DNA of 64,000 bases from JBPCOI01 sp051000395 (GTDB lineage: Bacteria > Actinomycetota > Actinomycetes > Mycobacteriales > Jatrophihabitantaceae). Under the pieces are notes generated by a model. The model was not told the origin of the DNA and did no database searches. It saw only the letters and a program-made list of their open reading frames with translations. Below, in pieces: positions 17,975 to 25,417 of the stretch. The position numbers and the translations under genes are program-made. The DNA lies in assembly GCA_051000395.1 (NCBI GenBank), contig JBPCOI010000078.1, forward strand, positions 1 to 64,000. Reading direction: 5' to 3'. Positions within the stretch are counted from its first letter, which is position 1. Every line of letters begins with the position of its first letter.

Positions 17975-18000
17975 GCCCGTCCGCTCTGGTGGGGACGGGC
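17975..18000 (-). terminator. hairpin after the 18001-19590 gene
   Basis: GCCCGTCC (17975-17982) pairs with GGACGGGC (17993-18000) around a 10-base loop, directly after the stop codon of the minus-strand membrane protein gene and just upstream of the dnaK control region. Confidence 0.55.
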
Positions 18001-19590
18001 TCAGGAGCCGAGCAGGCCGCCGAGGCTGCCGCCCAGTACGTACACGCCGGGAGCGGTGGTGCGCAGGGACGTCCACCCGGCGCCGTCGTCGCTCACGCTC
18101 GCCGCCAGGTTCGTGCTGCGTTCCGCGGCGTGCAGGAACTTCGACCACCGCACTCGGACCGTCACCGCGCAGGTGCACGGAACCGCCACCGTCACCTGCG
18201 CCTGACTGGCGGAGACCATCGACGCCGGCGGGGCCACGATCGGGGTCGGGCGCACGACGCGGAACAGCTGCCAGTCCGTGGTCTGCCAGATCGGCACCAG
18301 GTAAGGCAGTGACGCGGTCTCGACGAGGTGGTACTCGGCGTCGTTGCTGACGCTCAACGCGGGCATCGCGACGTAGCCGACCGCGTTGTTCTCCAGCCAC
18401 ACCTTGTACGTGGTGGCGTCCAGGTGCTTGCCCTGGATCGCGCCGTTGAGCTCGTTGTCCTCCTGAGTCTCCCAGCCGCGCGCCAGGGCGGCGTGGTTCA
18501 GCAATGCGTCATAGGCCGCGTGCGCCCCGTGGTTGACCACCTCGACGCGGTACTTCTGCAGCCCGCTGATGCTGTCCAGCTCGGTGGCCAGCGGCTGGTA
18601 GTAGCCGACGGAGGAGACCGGGTTGCCGGCATTGCGCAGGTCGACGATCGTCCCGCTCGTGCCGGTGAGCAGCAGCGGGAAGGCCACCAGGACCAGGATC
18701 CAGGTACGGAACGCGCTCAGCGCGACCACGGCGACCGGCAGACAGAACCAGACGATGCGCGCGACGTTGGAGCCCATGCCGTTCGGGAAAGTGGCGAGTA
18801 CGAGGGTCGCGATCAGCGACACCCAGATCGTGGTGCGCAGCCAGACGGGCGGGCGCGCCAGCAGGAGCAGCAGCAGTCCGGCAACGGCCTCCAGCTTCAG
18901 CGTGCCGGAGAACGGTTCGGGGCCGGGCGTGCCGAAGACCAGGCCGACGGCGCCGAGCCCGACACCGATCGCGACGATCGTGATCCACGCGATGCGGCGG
19001 TAGTCGCGATAGGAGATGAACACGCCCGACAGGCCCATGGCCAGGAACACGCCCGTCACCGGGGAGGCGAGGATGCTGAGCAGGCCGAGCAGCACGGCTG
19101 CCGTCAGCCTGCGGTTGCGCACGCAGATCAGCGCGCCGATCGCGATGGCCGCGCCGAACAGGAACGGCACGCGTCCGCTCCACAGGTTGACGGCCGCGGC
19201 GTAGGCGGCGATGGCGGTGCCGGCCAGCGGGTGCGCAGTGCCGCGCAGCAGCGGCATACACAGCAGCGGGATCGCCACCGCGGACAGGGCCGCCAGCAGC
19301 TCGGTGGTGATCAGCGCGGACAGGTAGGGGGTCAGCACCGAGTAGTTGCCCGGCGTGGATCCGCCACCGAACCACGAGAACCAGTACGTCAGGCCGACAC
19401 CGTTCTGCACCGCAGAGGCACGTGCCCGCGCGGCCCACAGATCGTTGACGTCAGGCCGCACCACCAAGAACGCGATCGCGTTCAGCGCCGCCAATACCAA
19501 CGGCGCGAACCGCCCGAGAGCGTTCAGCCCACCGGCTGGTTGCCGGGCTAGCCGCAGCCCGCCCAGCCTGCCCTCGGCGACTGCGGTCAC
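18001..19590 (-). CDS. large multi-pass membrane protein
   Basis: The family is not recognised. From GTG 19590 (VTAVAEGRLGG) it has 529 residues with about ten hydrophobic segments up to about residue 350 (for example RFAPLVLAALNAIAFLVV and AVLLGLLSILASPVTGVFLAMGL), then a C-terminal extracytoplasmic domain of about 180 residues with repeated aromatic and Gly motifs. The layout, many helices plus a soluble C-terminal domain beginning with SVGYYQPLATELDS, resembles GT-C-fold glycosyltransferases and YfhO-like proteins, but no catalytic Asp motif could be fixed. The neighbours are a DUF4012 protein and the polysaccharide locus, which would suit an envelope glycan role. Confidence 0.65.
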   Translation of the reverse strand: MTAVAEGRLGGLRLARQPAGGLNALGRFAPLVLAALNAIAFLVVRPDVNDLWAARARASAVQNGVGLTYWFSWFGGGSTPGNYSVLTPYLSALITTELLAALSAVAIPLLCMPLLRGTAHPLAGTAIAAYAAAVNLWSGRVPFLFGAAIAIGALICVRNRRLTAAVLLGLLSILASPVTGVFLAMGLSGVFISYRDYRRIAWITIVAIGVGLGAVGLVFGTPGPEPFSGTLKLEAVAGLLLLLLARPPVWLRTTIWVSLIATLVLATFPNGMGSNVARIVWFCLPVAVVALSAFRTWILVLVAFPLLLTGTSGTIVDLRNAGNPVSSVGYYQPLATELDSISGLQKYRVEVVNHGAHAAYDALLNHAALARGWETQEDNELNGAIQGKHLDATTYKVWLENNAVGYVAMPALSVSNDAEYHLVETASLPYLVPIWQTTDWQLFRVVRPTPIVAPPASMVSASQAQVTVAVPCTCAVTVRVRWSKFLHAAERSTNLAASVSDDGAGWTSLRTTAPGVYVLGGSLGGLLGS

Positions 19591-19691
19591 CGGCCCATGG
19601 TCGCACAGGACGGCGCTGCGACGGCCGCGCGCGCTGCGCGGGCGCCCGGTTGCGTGCCGATCTCTTCCACTTCCAACCTCGGCGGGACGGC

Positions 19692-21431
19692 TCAGCCGCA
19701 GCGGGCGTCGTGGATGCTCACCTTCAGCGGGCGCACGAGCGGTTGGCGCAGCACGATCGGCGAGCCGGAGCCGGCCGGCTCGATCAGGTTCAGCACCACC
19801 GTCTGCGTCTGGCCGCGGGGGAGTTGGAGGTCGACGGTGAACACCGGATGCCCGAGCTCCGAGCCGCTCTGGGCGCCGGCCTGCTTGCCGTTCACAGAGA
19901 TGCCGGTCAGCTGCGCACCGTGCGTCGCGAAGTAGCCGATGAGCAGCCGGTTGTCGCCGGGCCGCGCGGGGTAGCCGCGGATGCCGGTACGGCCGAGGAC
20001 GTACTTCGGCAGCCCGCTCGGCGCGTCGTTGCGCACGGTGAGCGTGACGGCGACCCGACGAGTCGCGCCGCAGCCGTACCGGTTCCAGTCCACCGAGGCG
20101 TCGACGTAGTAGTCCAGCTTGTTTCCCGCCGCGTTGTTGATCGACAACCCCAGGTAGGGAGCGCTGGTCTCGGCGACGATCCCGCCGAGCGCGGTCTTCG
20201 CCAGCTCGGCCTCCGCGGCCGGATCGGTGCTCCACAGCATGATCCGCCGCTCGCTGGCGGCCCGACCGGCCGCGCGCAGGAGCCCGGTGGTGCCGGACCC
20301 GTTGTCGAGCAGGTGCTTGCTGATCGAGCGGGCGACCGCAATCAGGTACTGCTTACGCGCGATCTGGTTGTCGAACTGTGCGTAGACGGTGCGCTGGGTC
20401 AGCGCGACGACATTGCTCGCGCTGACCTGCGATCCGTCCGGCAGCCTCGCCGGCCCGGTGACCTTGAGCACGTAACTCAGCGCGGTGGGATCGATCGCCA
20501 TCGCGCCGGCGAGCTGCTGGCCGCTGTACTTCTTCCACATCGCGATCCAGATCTGTGCCGCGTAGGGGAAGTTCGGGCTCACGTTGCTGTCGGAGTACTC
20601 CTGGGTCGCCTTCGCGCCTGCGTAGAGCTGGTCGTAGGCGGGCCCGAAGTCCAGACCCGAGGTGACGCCGCTGAGCGCGGAGTCGCTTTCGAAGCGGGTG
20701 AAGCTGAGCTTTCCGTGATCGGCCTTCGCGATGACGAATGCGCCGGGAAGCCCGCCGGTTCCCCGCAGCTCGGCCTCGGTCTCGAACGAGATCAGGTAAC
20801 TGCGCGGGCCGTCCTGGCCGAGCAGACCCGGGGCGATCCGGGCGGCCAGCTCAGCCGAGCGCACGGTGCGAGTGAAGGAGGCGAGCTGGGTTATCGCGTC
20901 GCTGCGCGCGCTGTCGATGGACGACAGCCAGGTGTGCCCGGGGAGCCCGCGTACCGAGTTCGAGACGGTGGCCATGACCGTGGACGCCCGATCGAGCACC
21001 GGCACGACCGCTGCGATCGGCGCGAGGTCGATGCTGCCGTCGCTCTGGCGCAGCTTGTGCGGGTCGAGCTGCTCGCTCGCGTCGACGAGCTGGGGCAGTA
21101 CGTCCTCGCCTAGCACGTCGAGCCCGGCCGTGATCCCCCGGATCGTGCGGACCGGCTCGCCGCCGCCGGGAAGCTCGGCTGCCAGCACCCACACCGGACC
21201 CGTGGTCAGGCTGTGCGCGCGGTGGGCATGCCCGCGCACCTGCGCAGCCGTGACGCGGGCCGCCGACAGGTCCCCGGCCGAGATCTGCGCGCGCAGGCGA
21301 TGCACCTCGGCGCGGACCTGGTCGAGCTGACTGCGGGCCATCAGGCCGGTGACGATCAGCCAGGCTCCGGCGAGCACGATCAGAGCACCGAGGACGAGCA
21401 TCGCCAGCCCGATCCGCCGGCGGCGGCGCAA
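19692..21431 (-). CDS. DUF4012-family exported protein, start uncertain
   Basis: This is a 579-residue protein from TTG 21431, with one membrane helix (residues 8-30), a coiled-coil (about 33-60) and a long extracytoplasmic DUF4012 domain (IDLAPIAAVVPVLDRA through LRGTGGLPGAFVIAKADHGK to NVSPNFPYAAQIW). DUF4012 proteins are recurrent in actinobacterial exopolysaccharide loci; their biochemical role is unknown. The same frame stays open and coding-like for 40 more codons upstream, back to a TAG at 21554-21552, and continues beyond that TAG to an ATG at 21602. The true N-terminus may therefore be longer and interrupted by the stop, or TTG may be used. Confidence 0.75.
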   Translation of the reverse strand: MRRRRRIGLAMLVLGALIVLAGAWLIVTGLMARSQLDQVRAEVHRLRAQISAGDLSAARVTAAQVRGHAHRAHSLTTGPVWVLAAELPGGGEPVRTIRGITAGLDVLGEDVLPQLVDASEQLDPHKLRQSDGSIDLAPIAAVVPVLDRASTVMATVSNSVRGLPGHTWLSSIDSARSDAITQLASFTRTVRSAELAARIAPGLLGQDGPRSYLISFETEAELRGTGGLPGAFVIAKADHGKLSFTRFESDSALSGVTSGLDFGPAYDQLYAGAKATQEYSDSNVSPNFPYAAQIWIAMWKKYSGQQLAGAMAIDPTALSYVLKVTGPARLPDGSQVSASNVVALTQRTVYAQFDNQIARKQYLIAVARSISKHLLDNGSGTTGLLRAAGRAASERRIMLWSTDPAAEAELAKTALGGIVAETSAPYLGLSINNAAGNKLDYYVDASVDWNRYGCGATRRVAVTLTVRNDAPSGLPKYVLGRTGIRGYPARPGDNRLLIGYFATHGAQLTGISVNGKQAGAQSGSELGHPVFTVDLQLPRGQTQTVVLNLIEPAGSGSPIVLRQPLVRPLKVSIHDARCG

Positions 21432-21551
21432 GGTCCGCTTCTTGCGCCGCGAGACCTTGACCCGGCGCCCGGCCGCGGCTCCGCGTTCACCGGTGAGCGG
21501 CGGCTGTTCCCAGTCCGGCCCGGCGAACGGGTCAGCCGCTGCGTCGGGCGC

Positions 21552-21602
21552 CTAGGGGTCCGGGTCGGGTGCGGCGTAGTCGATGCGCTGCTCCTCGGTC
21601 AT
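21552..21602 (-). pseudogene. possible first 17 codons of the DUF4012 gene, ended by TAG
   Basis: ATG 21602 reads MTEEQRIDYAAPDPDP and then a TAG. Immediately after it the same frame continues APDAAADPFAGPDWEQPPL into the DUF4012 protein without another stop. Codon usage on both sides of the TAG is GC3-rich. No Shine-Dalgarno sequence precedes the ATG and a terminator hairpin lies just upstream, so this may not be the real start. Confidence 0.35.
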
Positions 21603-21612
21603 GGCACAAGAC

Positions 21613-21654
21613 AGCGATCAGGGCGGCCGCGCGATGCGGGCCGCCCTGATCGCT
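21613..21654 (-). terminator. strong 16-bp hairpin after the LAxTG gene
   Basis: AGCGATCAGGGCGGCC (21613-21628) is the exact reverse complement of GGCCGCCCTGATCGCT (21639-21654), with a 10-base loop. It lies 28 bases after the stop of the surface protein gene. It is the strongest intrinsic-terminator candidate in the window, though without a T-tract. Confidence 0.8.
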
Positions 21655-21681
21655 GGAAGGGTCGAGTCAGGCGCTCGAGGC

Positions 21682-22203
21682 TCAGGCGGTTGCCTTGCGG
21701 CGCTTGCCGGCCAGCAGCATCACGCCACCGCCGACGAGCAGCAGCACGCCGAGCACGCCGATGCCGATGACCGCCGCACCAGTGCCGGCCAGGTTGCCGC
21801 CACCGCCGCCGGTACCTCCACCGCCACCGCCGCCGCCGCCGCTCGAGGTGGTGATGGTGATGTCAGCAGATGCCGTGCCGGCGGAGTTGGTACCGCAGAT
21901 CTTCTGCGCGCCGGTGACTCCGGCTGGCAGCGTGACGCCCTGGGTGAACGCCCCGGTCGAATCGGCCTGCGCGGTGCCGAGGCTCGACGTGGTCGAGCAC
22001 AGCGTCAGGTTCACGGTGCCCGGCGTGAAGCCGTTGCCGAACACGGTAACCGAGCCGCCCTCCGGCGCGGTGCTGGAACTCAGGCTCAGGCTCGGCCCGG
22101 TTCCTGGCGGGTATGCCGATGCCGAAGCGCTGAACGCGAGCGTGGCCGCGATCATCCCGAGCACCGCGATCAGGGCCGCGATCGGCCGCTTACTTACTGA
22201 CAT
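21682..22203 (-). CDS. secreted Ig-like protein with LAxTG sortase signal
   Basis: This 173-residue protein has a signal peptide (1-30, ending SASASA), an extracellular IPT/TIG-like domain (PSLSLSSSTAPEGGSVTVFGNGFTPG to CGTNSAGTASADITI, two Cys), a poly-Gly spacer (122-136), the pentapeptide LAGTG at 138-142, a membrane helix, and a basic end KRRKATA. LAxTG followed by helix and positive tail is the cell-wall sorting signal recognised by class E sortases of actinobacteria, so the protein is probably linked to peptidoglycan. ATG 22203 has GGGGGG upstream. No sortase gene is in the window. Confidence 0.85.
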   Translation of the reverse strand: MSVSKRPIAALIAVLGMIAATLAFSASASAYPPGTGPSLSLSSSTAPEGGSVTVFGNGFTPGTVNLTLCSTTSSLGTAQADSTGAFTQGVTLPAGVTGAQKICGTNSAGTASADITITTSSGGGGGGGGGTGGGGGNLAGTGAAVIGIGVLGVLLLVGGGVMLLAGKRRKATA

Positions 22204-22573
22204 TGGATCCCCCCAAGTTTCGTAGATCCTTCACCGCGCATCAAACGGAGTTCGAATGCACCGTCTGGCTCGGCTGGACCGAACCCTAGCGGAGATCGGG
22301 TCCGGGGGAAAGCGGCAATATCCTGCCTCGGTTTCCTGGCACTGAATCGCCGGGTCCCGATCCGGATCGTGCGTGCATCCGGCCCATGTGAGCCACCTGT
22401 CACGTCCACGCCGTCAGCGAAATTCAGACGGGCAGGCGATGCCGTGTCACGGTCACCTTTGCATGGGGCAGCTACTTGCCAGATCAACGATTTGGGCCTA
22501 GCTTCTCCCCTGATCGACAACGCGCGGAGCCGGACTCAGCTCACGGTAGGCCGCGGCTCGCAAGGGAGCGGAC
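22204..22573. other. 370-bp divergent intergenic region
   Basis: Separates the LAxTG surface protein gene (minus) from the first polysaccharide gene (plus). It has lower GC than its surroundings. I see one good promoter toward the plus strand (22476-22504) and no ORF, tRNA or recognisable riboswitch. GATCGTGCGTGCATCC near 22363-22378 weakly resembles an arm of the palindromic element but has no partner nearby. Confidence 0.6.
22476..22504 (+). promoter_or_regulatory. promoter of the polysaccharide locus dehydratase
   Basis: TTGCCA (22476-22481) and TAGCTT (22499-22504) are separated by exactly 17 bases, which fits a vegetative sigma-70-type promoter. The start codon lies about 65 bases downstream of the inferred transcription start. 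Confidence 0.55.
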
Positions 22574-24415
22574 GTGGTGGACAAGGCGTTCCCGTCGGGG
22601 GACACCGACGGGCAGCAAGCCGTCAGCACCTCCTACGCCAGTTACTCGGCCATCCTCACCGACGTCGTGGTGTGGCTGCTCGCCACCGAACTGGCGACCC
22701 TGGCACGCTACGACTTCGAACTCAATCACGTGCACTGGGAGATCATCTCCGTTCTCGCCCTGATGCTGGCCGGTGGTCAGCTGATCCTCGGCGCGTTCGT
22801 GCTGCTGTACCGGGGCCGTTACCAGGCAGGCAGCTTCGACGAGATGCGCGCTGTCGCCGTGTCGGTGACGGCCGTGTCGGTCATCGCGTCCGCCATAGTG
22901 CTCGCCGTCCAGCCGCCGTCGATCCCGCGCAGCGTGCCGTTCCTGATCTGGCCGCTGGCGCTGATGGGGATGGCCGCGGTCCGCTTCGTCAAGCGGATCA
23001 TCTCGCAAGGCGGCCAACGGCCTAGCGGCGACGTGGAGCGCATCCTGATCTTCGGCGCGGGATGGGTCGGCTCGGCGCTGGCGTTGCGGATGATCCGCGA
23101 TCCCCGTTCACCGTTCCTCCCGGTGGGTTTCGTCGACGACGACCCGGGCAAGCGCAACCTGCAGATGCACGGCATCCGGGTGTACGGGAAGTTCAGCGAC
23201 CTGGCGAAGGTCGCGGCGCGCCTGGACGCGAACCGGGTGGTGATCGCGGTCAACGCCGCCGACGCCGCGCTGATCCGCAAGGTCTCCGACAAGGCCGACG
23301 AGGCCGGCATCGCCTGCATGGTGCTGCCCACGCTGTCGGACACTCTGCGCGCGCCGCAGGTGCAACTGTCGGCGCTGCGCAACGTGGACGTGCAGGACGT
23401 CATCGGCCGCCGTCCGGTCGACACGGACATCCGCTCCATCGCCGACTACGTCACCGGACGCCGCGTGCTGGTGACCGGCGCGGGCGGCTCCATCGGCTCG
23501 GAGCTGTGCCGCCAGCTGCACAAGTTCGGCCCGTCCGAACTGGTGATGCTCGACCGCGACGAGTCCGCACTGCATGCCGTCGAGCTGTCGATCTACGGGC
23601 GGGCCCTGCTCGAGTCGCCGGAGCTCGTCCTGGTCGACATCCGCGACCAGGACTCGCTGCGCGAGGTGTTCGTCGAGCACCAGCCGCACGTCGTGTTCCA
23701 CGCCGCCGCGTTGAAGCACCTGACGCTGCTCGAGCGCTATCCCGGCGAGGCGCTCAAGAGCAACGTGTTCGGCACGCTGAACGTGCTCGAGGCTGCCGCG
23801 TCGGTCGGGGTCGAGCACTTCGTGAACATCTCGACCGACAAGGCAGCGAACCCCACGAGCGCCCTCGGGCACTCCAAGCGCCTCGCCGAGCACCTGACGG
23901 CGTGGTTCGCTCAGCACGACGCGTGCGGCAAGTACCTGTCGGTGCGCTTCGGCAACGTGCTCGGCAGCCGCGGGTCGGTGCTGCACTCCTTCGCCGCGCA
24001 GATCGAGGACGGCGGACCGGTGACCGTCACCGATCCCGAGGTCACCCGCTTCTTCATGACGATCCCGGAGGCCTGCCAGCTGGTGATCCAGGCCGGGGCG
24101 ATCGGCCGCGGTGGCGAGGCGCTCGTACTCGACATGGGCGAGCCGGTGAAGATCGTGGACGTCGCCAATCGGATGATCGCGATGTCGGGCAAGGACGTCG
24201 AAGTGGTGTTCACCGGCTTGCGCGAAGGCGAGAAACTGCACGAGGAACTGCTCGGCGACGGCGAAGCGGGTATCCGGCCGCTGCACCCAATGATCTCCCA
24301 CGTCGTCGTGCCGCCGATCGATCCGGCACGCATCGAGAGCCAGCCGTGGACCCGGCGCGTCCAGCGCGCCCAGCGGTTGGCGGCACAGGCGCAACTGCAG
24401 GCCTCGCTGCGCTGA
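22574..24415 (+). CDS. membrane-bound UDP-sugar 4,6-dehydratase (PglF/CapD/WbpM type)
   Basis: This 613-residue enzyme is expected to convert UDP-GlcNAc (or a relative) into a UDP-4-keto-6-deoxy sugar. Four membrane helices (about 25-140) are followed by a first Rossmann domain (LIFGAGWVGSALA, 158-170) and an extended-SDR catalytic domain with TGAGGSIGSE at 301-310. The catalytic region reads NISTDKAANPTSALGHSKRLAEH, where the SDR Tyr is replaced, as in PglF/WbpM/FlaA1 relatives. GTG 22574 has GGGAG upstream. As the first gene of the locus it would feed the DegT aminotransferase at 34056-35246. It could also be purely regulatory, but its motifs look active. Confidence 0.85.
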   Translation: MVDKAFPSGDTDGQQAVSTSYASYSAILTDVVVWLLATELATLARYDFELNHVHWEIISVLALMLAGGQLILGAFVLLYRGRYQAGSFDEMRAVAVSVTAVSVIASAIVLAVQPPSIPRSVPFLIWPLALMGMAAVRFVKRIISQGGQRPSGDVERILIFGAGWVGSALALRMIRDPRSPFLPVGFVDDDPGKRNLQMHGIRVYGKFSDLAKVAARLDANRVVIAVNAADAALIRKVSDKADEAGIACMVLPTLSDTLRAPQVQLSALRNVDVQDVIGRRPVDTDIRSIADYVTGRRVLVTGAGGSIGSELCRQLHKFGPSELVMLDRDESALHAVELSIYGRALLESPELVLVDIRDQDSLREVFVEHQPHVVFHAAALKHLTLLERYPGEALKSNVFGTLNVLEAAASVGVEHFVNISTDKAANPTSALGHSKRLAEHLTAWFAQHDACGKYLSVRFGNVLGSRGSVLHSFAAQIEDGGPVTVTDPEVTRFFMTIPEACQLVIQAGAIGRGGEALVLDMGEPVKIVDVANRMIAMSGKDVEVVFTGLREGEKLHEELLGDGEAGIRPLHPMISHVVVPPIDPARIESQPWTRRVQRAQRLAAQAQLQASLR

Positions 24416-24483
24416 GCGGAATCCGCTTGAGGCGCGCACGGCAGCACGTCCCTGCCAGGAGTCGATTGCGCGGGCGCGGGTAC

Positions 24484-24506
24484 CGTGTCGAAGTGGCTTC
24501 GACACG
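24484..24506. repeat. 10-bp perfect hairpin upstream of the first paralogue gene
   Basis: CGTGTCGAAG (24484-24493) and CTTCGACACG (24497-24506) are exact reverse complements with a 3-base loop. It overlaps the micro-ORF start and could be an operator, an attenuator or a terminator of the dehydratase gene, which ends 68 bases earlier. Confidence 0.7.
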
Positions 24507-24528
24507 ACCGTCCGGGTGGCTCGGATGA
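24493..24528 (+). CDS. possible 11-residue leader peptide
   Basis: GTG 24493 opens MASTRPSGWLG and stops at a TGA (24526-24528) that overlaps the ATG of the next gene (ATGA). TACCGT at 24481-24486 stands six bases before the GTG, the spacing seen at other leaderless starts in this window. It may couple translation of the downstream gene. No other evidence supports it. Confidence 0.35.
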   Translation: MASTRPSGWLG

Positions 24529-25301
24529 GGCGACCGTTGCGCCGACGCACTGACTTGGTCGTCCTCCTGGTCGCCGTCCTCGTCCTCGTCGGTGTCCTGC
24601 TCTACGCATTGCACCGGACGTCGGCGAAGAAGACGACGGGGACACCGGCGGCGTGGGTCACCGACACCTTCCAGCGCCCGGACGGCAGTCTGGCCGGCCA
24701 GAACGTCGCCGGGCGTACCTATGCCATCCAGTTCGATCACGCGAATACGCAGCTCGTCATCCGCAACGGCCGGCTGGTGCGCGGCAACCCGGCGCACTAC
24801 GGGCCGAAGGGCGCGCCGGTCCTGATCGTGCCGAACCCGACCGAGCCCGGCGTGGTGGCCGAGCGGTACGTGTTCACCGCGGGTCAGACGATGAACGAGA
24901 ACGTCGTCGTCGGCGCGTGCGCGACGGCGTTCGGTGCCAGCTCCATCCAGCTGGCCGTCTACCCCGATCACTGGCTGCTCTACTACACGTTGAAAGTGCC
25001 GCCACCCGGTACGGGCGCTCTCGTTCACGAGCTTGCGACCGGCACGTTCCCCCACCCGCTCGCGACAGACGGGCGCACCGTGTACCAGAGCGCGATGCGG
25101 GTGGACCTGCCGAACTCCTCGGTCACCGTCGAGTACCCGGGCGGGTCGCGGACGGTCACGAACCCGGTCATCGCGCAGTACTGGGGCAAGCTGATGGGCA
25201 TCCAGATCCGGCATCCCCAGCCGACGGACGGTGACGTGCAGATCCTGGCCATCCAGGACGGCCCGACCTCGCTGCAGCCGTTCGCCGCAGGGCCGAAGTA
25301 A
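24525..25301 (+). CDS. exported jelly-roll-like protein, paralogue A
   Basis: This 258-residue protein belongs to a family I cannot name. An N-terminal basic stretch and membrane anchor (LVVLLVAVLVLVGVLLYAL) precede an all-beta extracytoplasmic domain. It starts DTFQRPDGSLAGQ, an opening typical of LamG/concanavalin-like jelly rolls, and continues with IRNGRLVRGNP, VVAERYVFTAGQTMNENVVVG, FGASSIQLAVYPDHW and NSSVTVEYPGG. Two further copies with the same block order lie at 41337-42350 and 42471-43400. The ATG 24525 is taken because it overlaps the leader ORF stop; an in-frame GTG at 24516 is possible. It lies between the dehydratase and the capG-like epimerase and probably acts on, or binds, the polysaccharide outside the cell. 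Confidence 0.75.
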   Translation: MRRPLRRRTDLVVLLVAVLVLVGVLLYALHRTSAKKTTGTPAAWVTDTFQRPDGSLAGQNVAGRTYAIQFDHANTQLVIRNGRLVRGNPAHYGPKGAPVLIVPNPTEPGVVAERYVFTAGQTMNENVVVGACATAFGASSIQLAVYPDHWLLYYTLKVPPPGTGALVHELATGTFPHPLATDGRTVYQSAMRVDLPNSSVTVEYPGGSRTVTNPVIAQYWGKLMGIQIRHPQPTDGDVQILAIQDGPTSLQPFAAGPK

Positions 25302-25375
25302 GCGCCTCCCAACCCTTGCGCCGCAACGATTGCGAGTGTGGTTCGATACTGGCGGCTACGGGAGGACTGGAAGAC

Positions 25376-25417
25376 GTGATCCTGCGGGCACAACCGGCGG
25401 CTTCGTGCCGTCGATGA
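25376..25417 (+). CDS. possible 13-residue leader peptide before the epimerase
   Basis: GTG 25376 has a good ribosome binding site (GGGAGG, 25360-25365) and encodes MILRAQPAASCRR, stopping at a TGA that overlaps the epimerase ATG at 25414 (ATGA). The epimerase itself lacks a close Shine-Dalgarno sequence, so translation through this micro-ORF may load ribosomes on it. Confidence 0.35.
   Translation: MILRAQPAASCRR

Noticed and set aside
19990..21113. Long plus-strand frames opposite the DUF4012 gene
   Set aside because: Shadow frames; the minus-strand frame has the membrane helix and family motifs.
22395..22413. TGTGAGCCACCTGTCACG as a CRP site
   Set aside because: The half-sites have the wrong spacing for TGTGA-N6-TCACA, unlike the perfect site at 17945.
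22204..22573. Riboswitch or small RNA in the 370-bp intergenic region
   Set aside because: No recognisable conserved core of known classes and no strong hairpin series was seen; only a promoter is supported.
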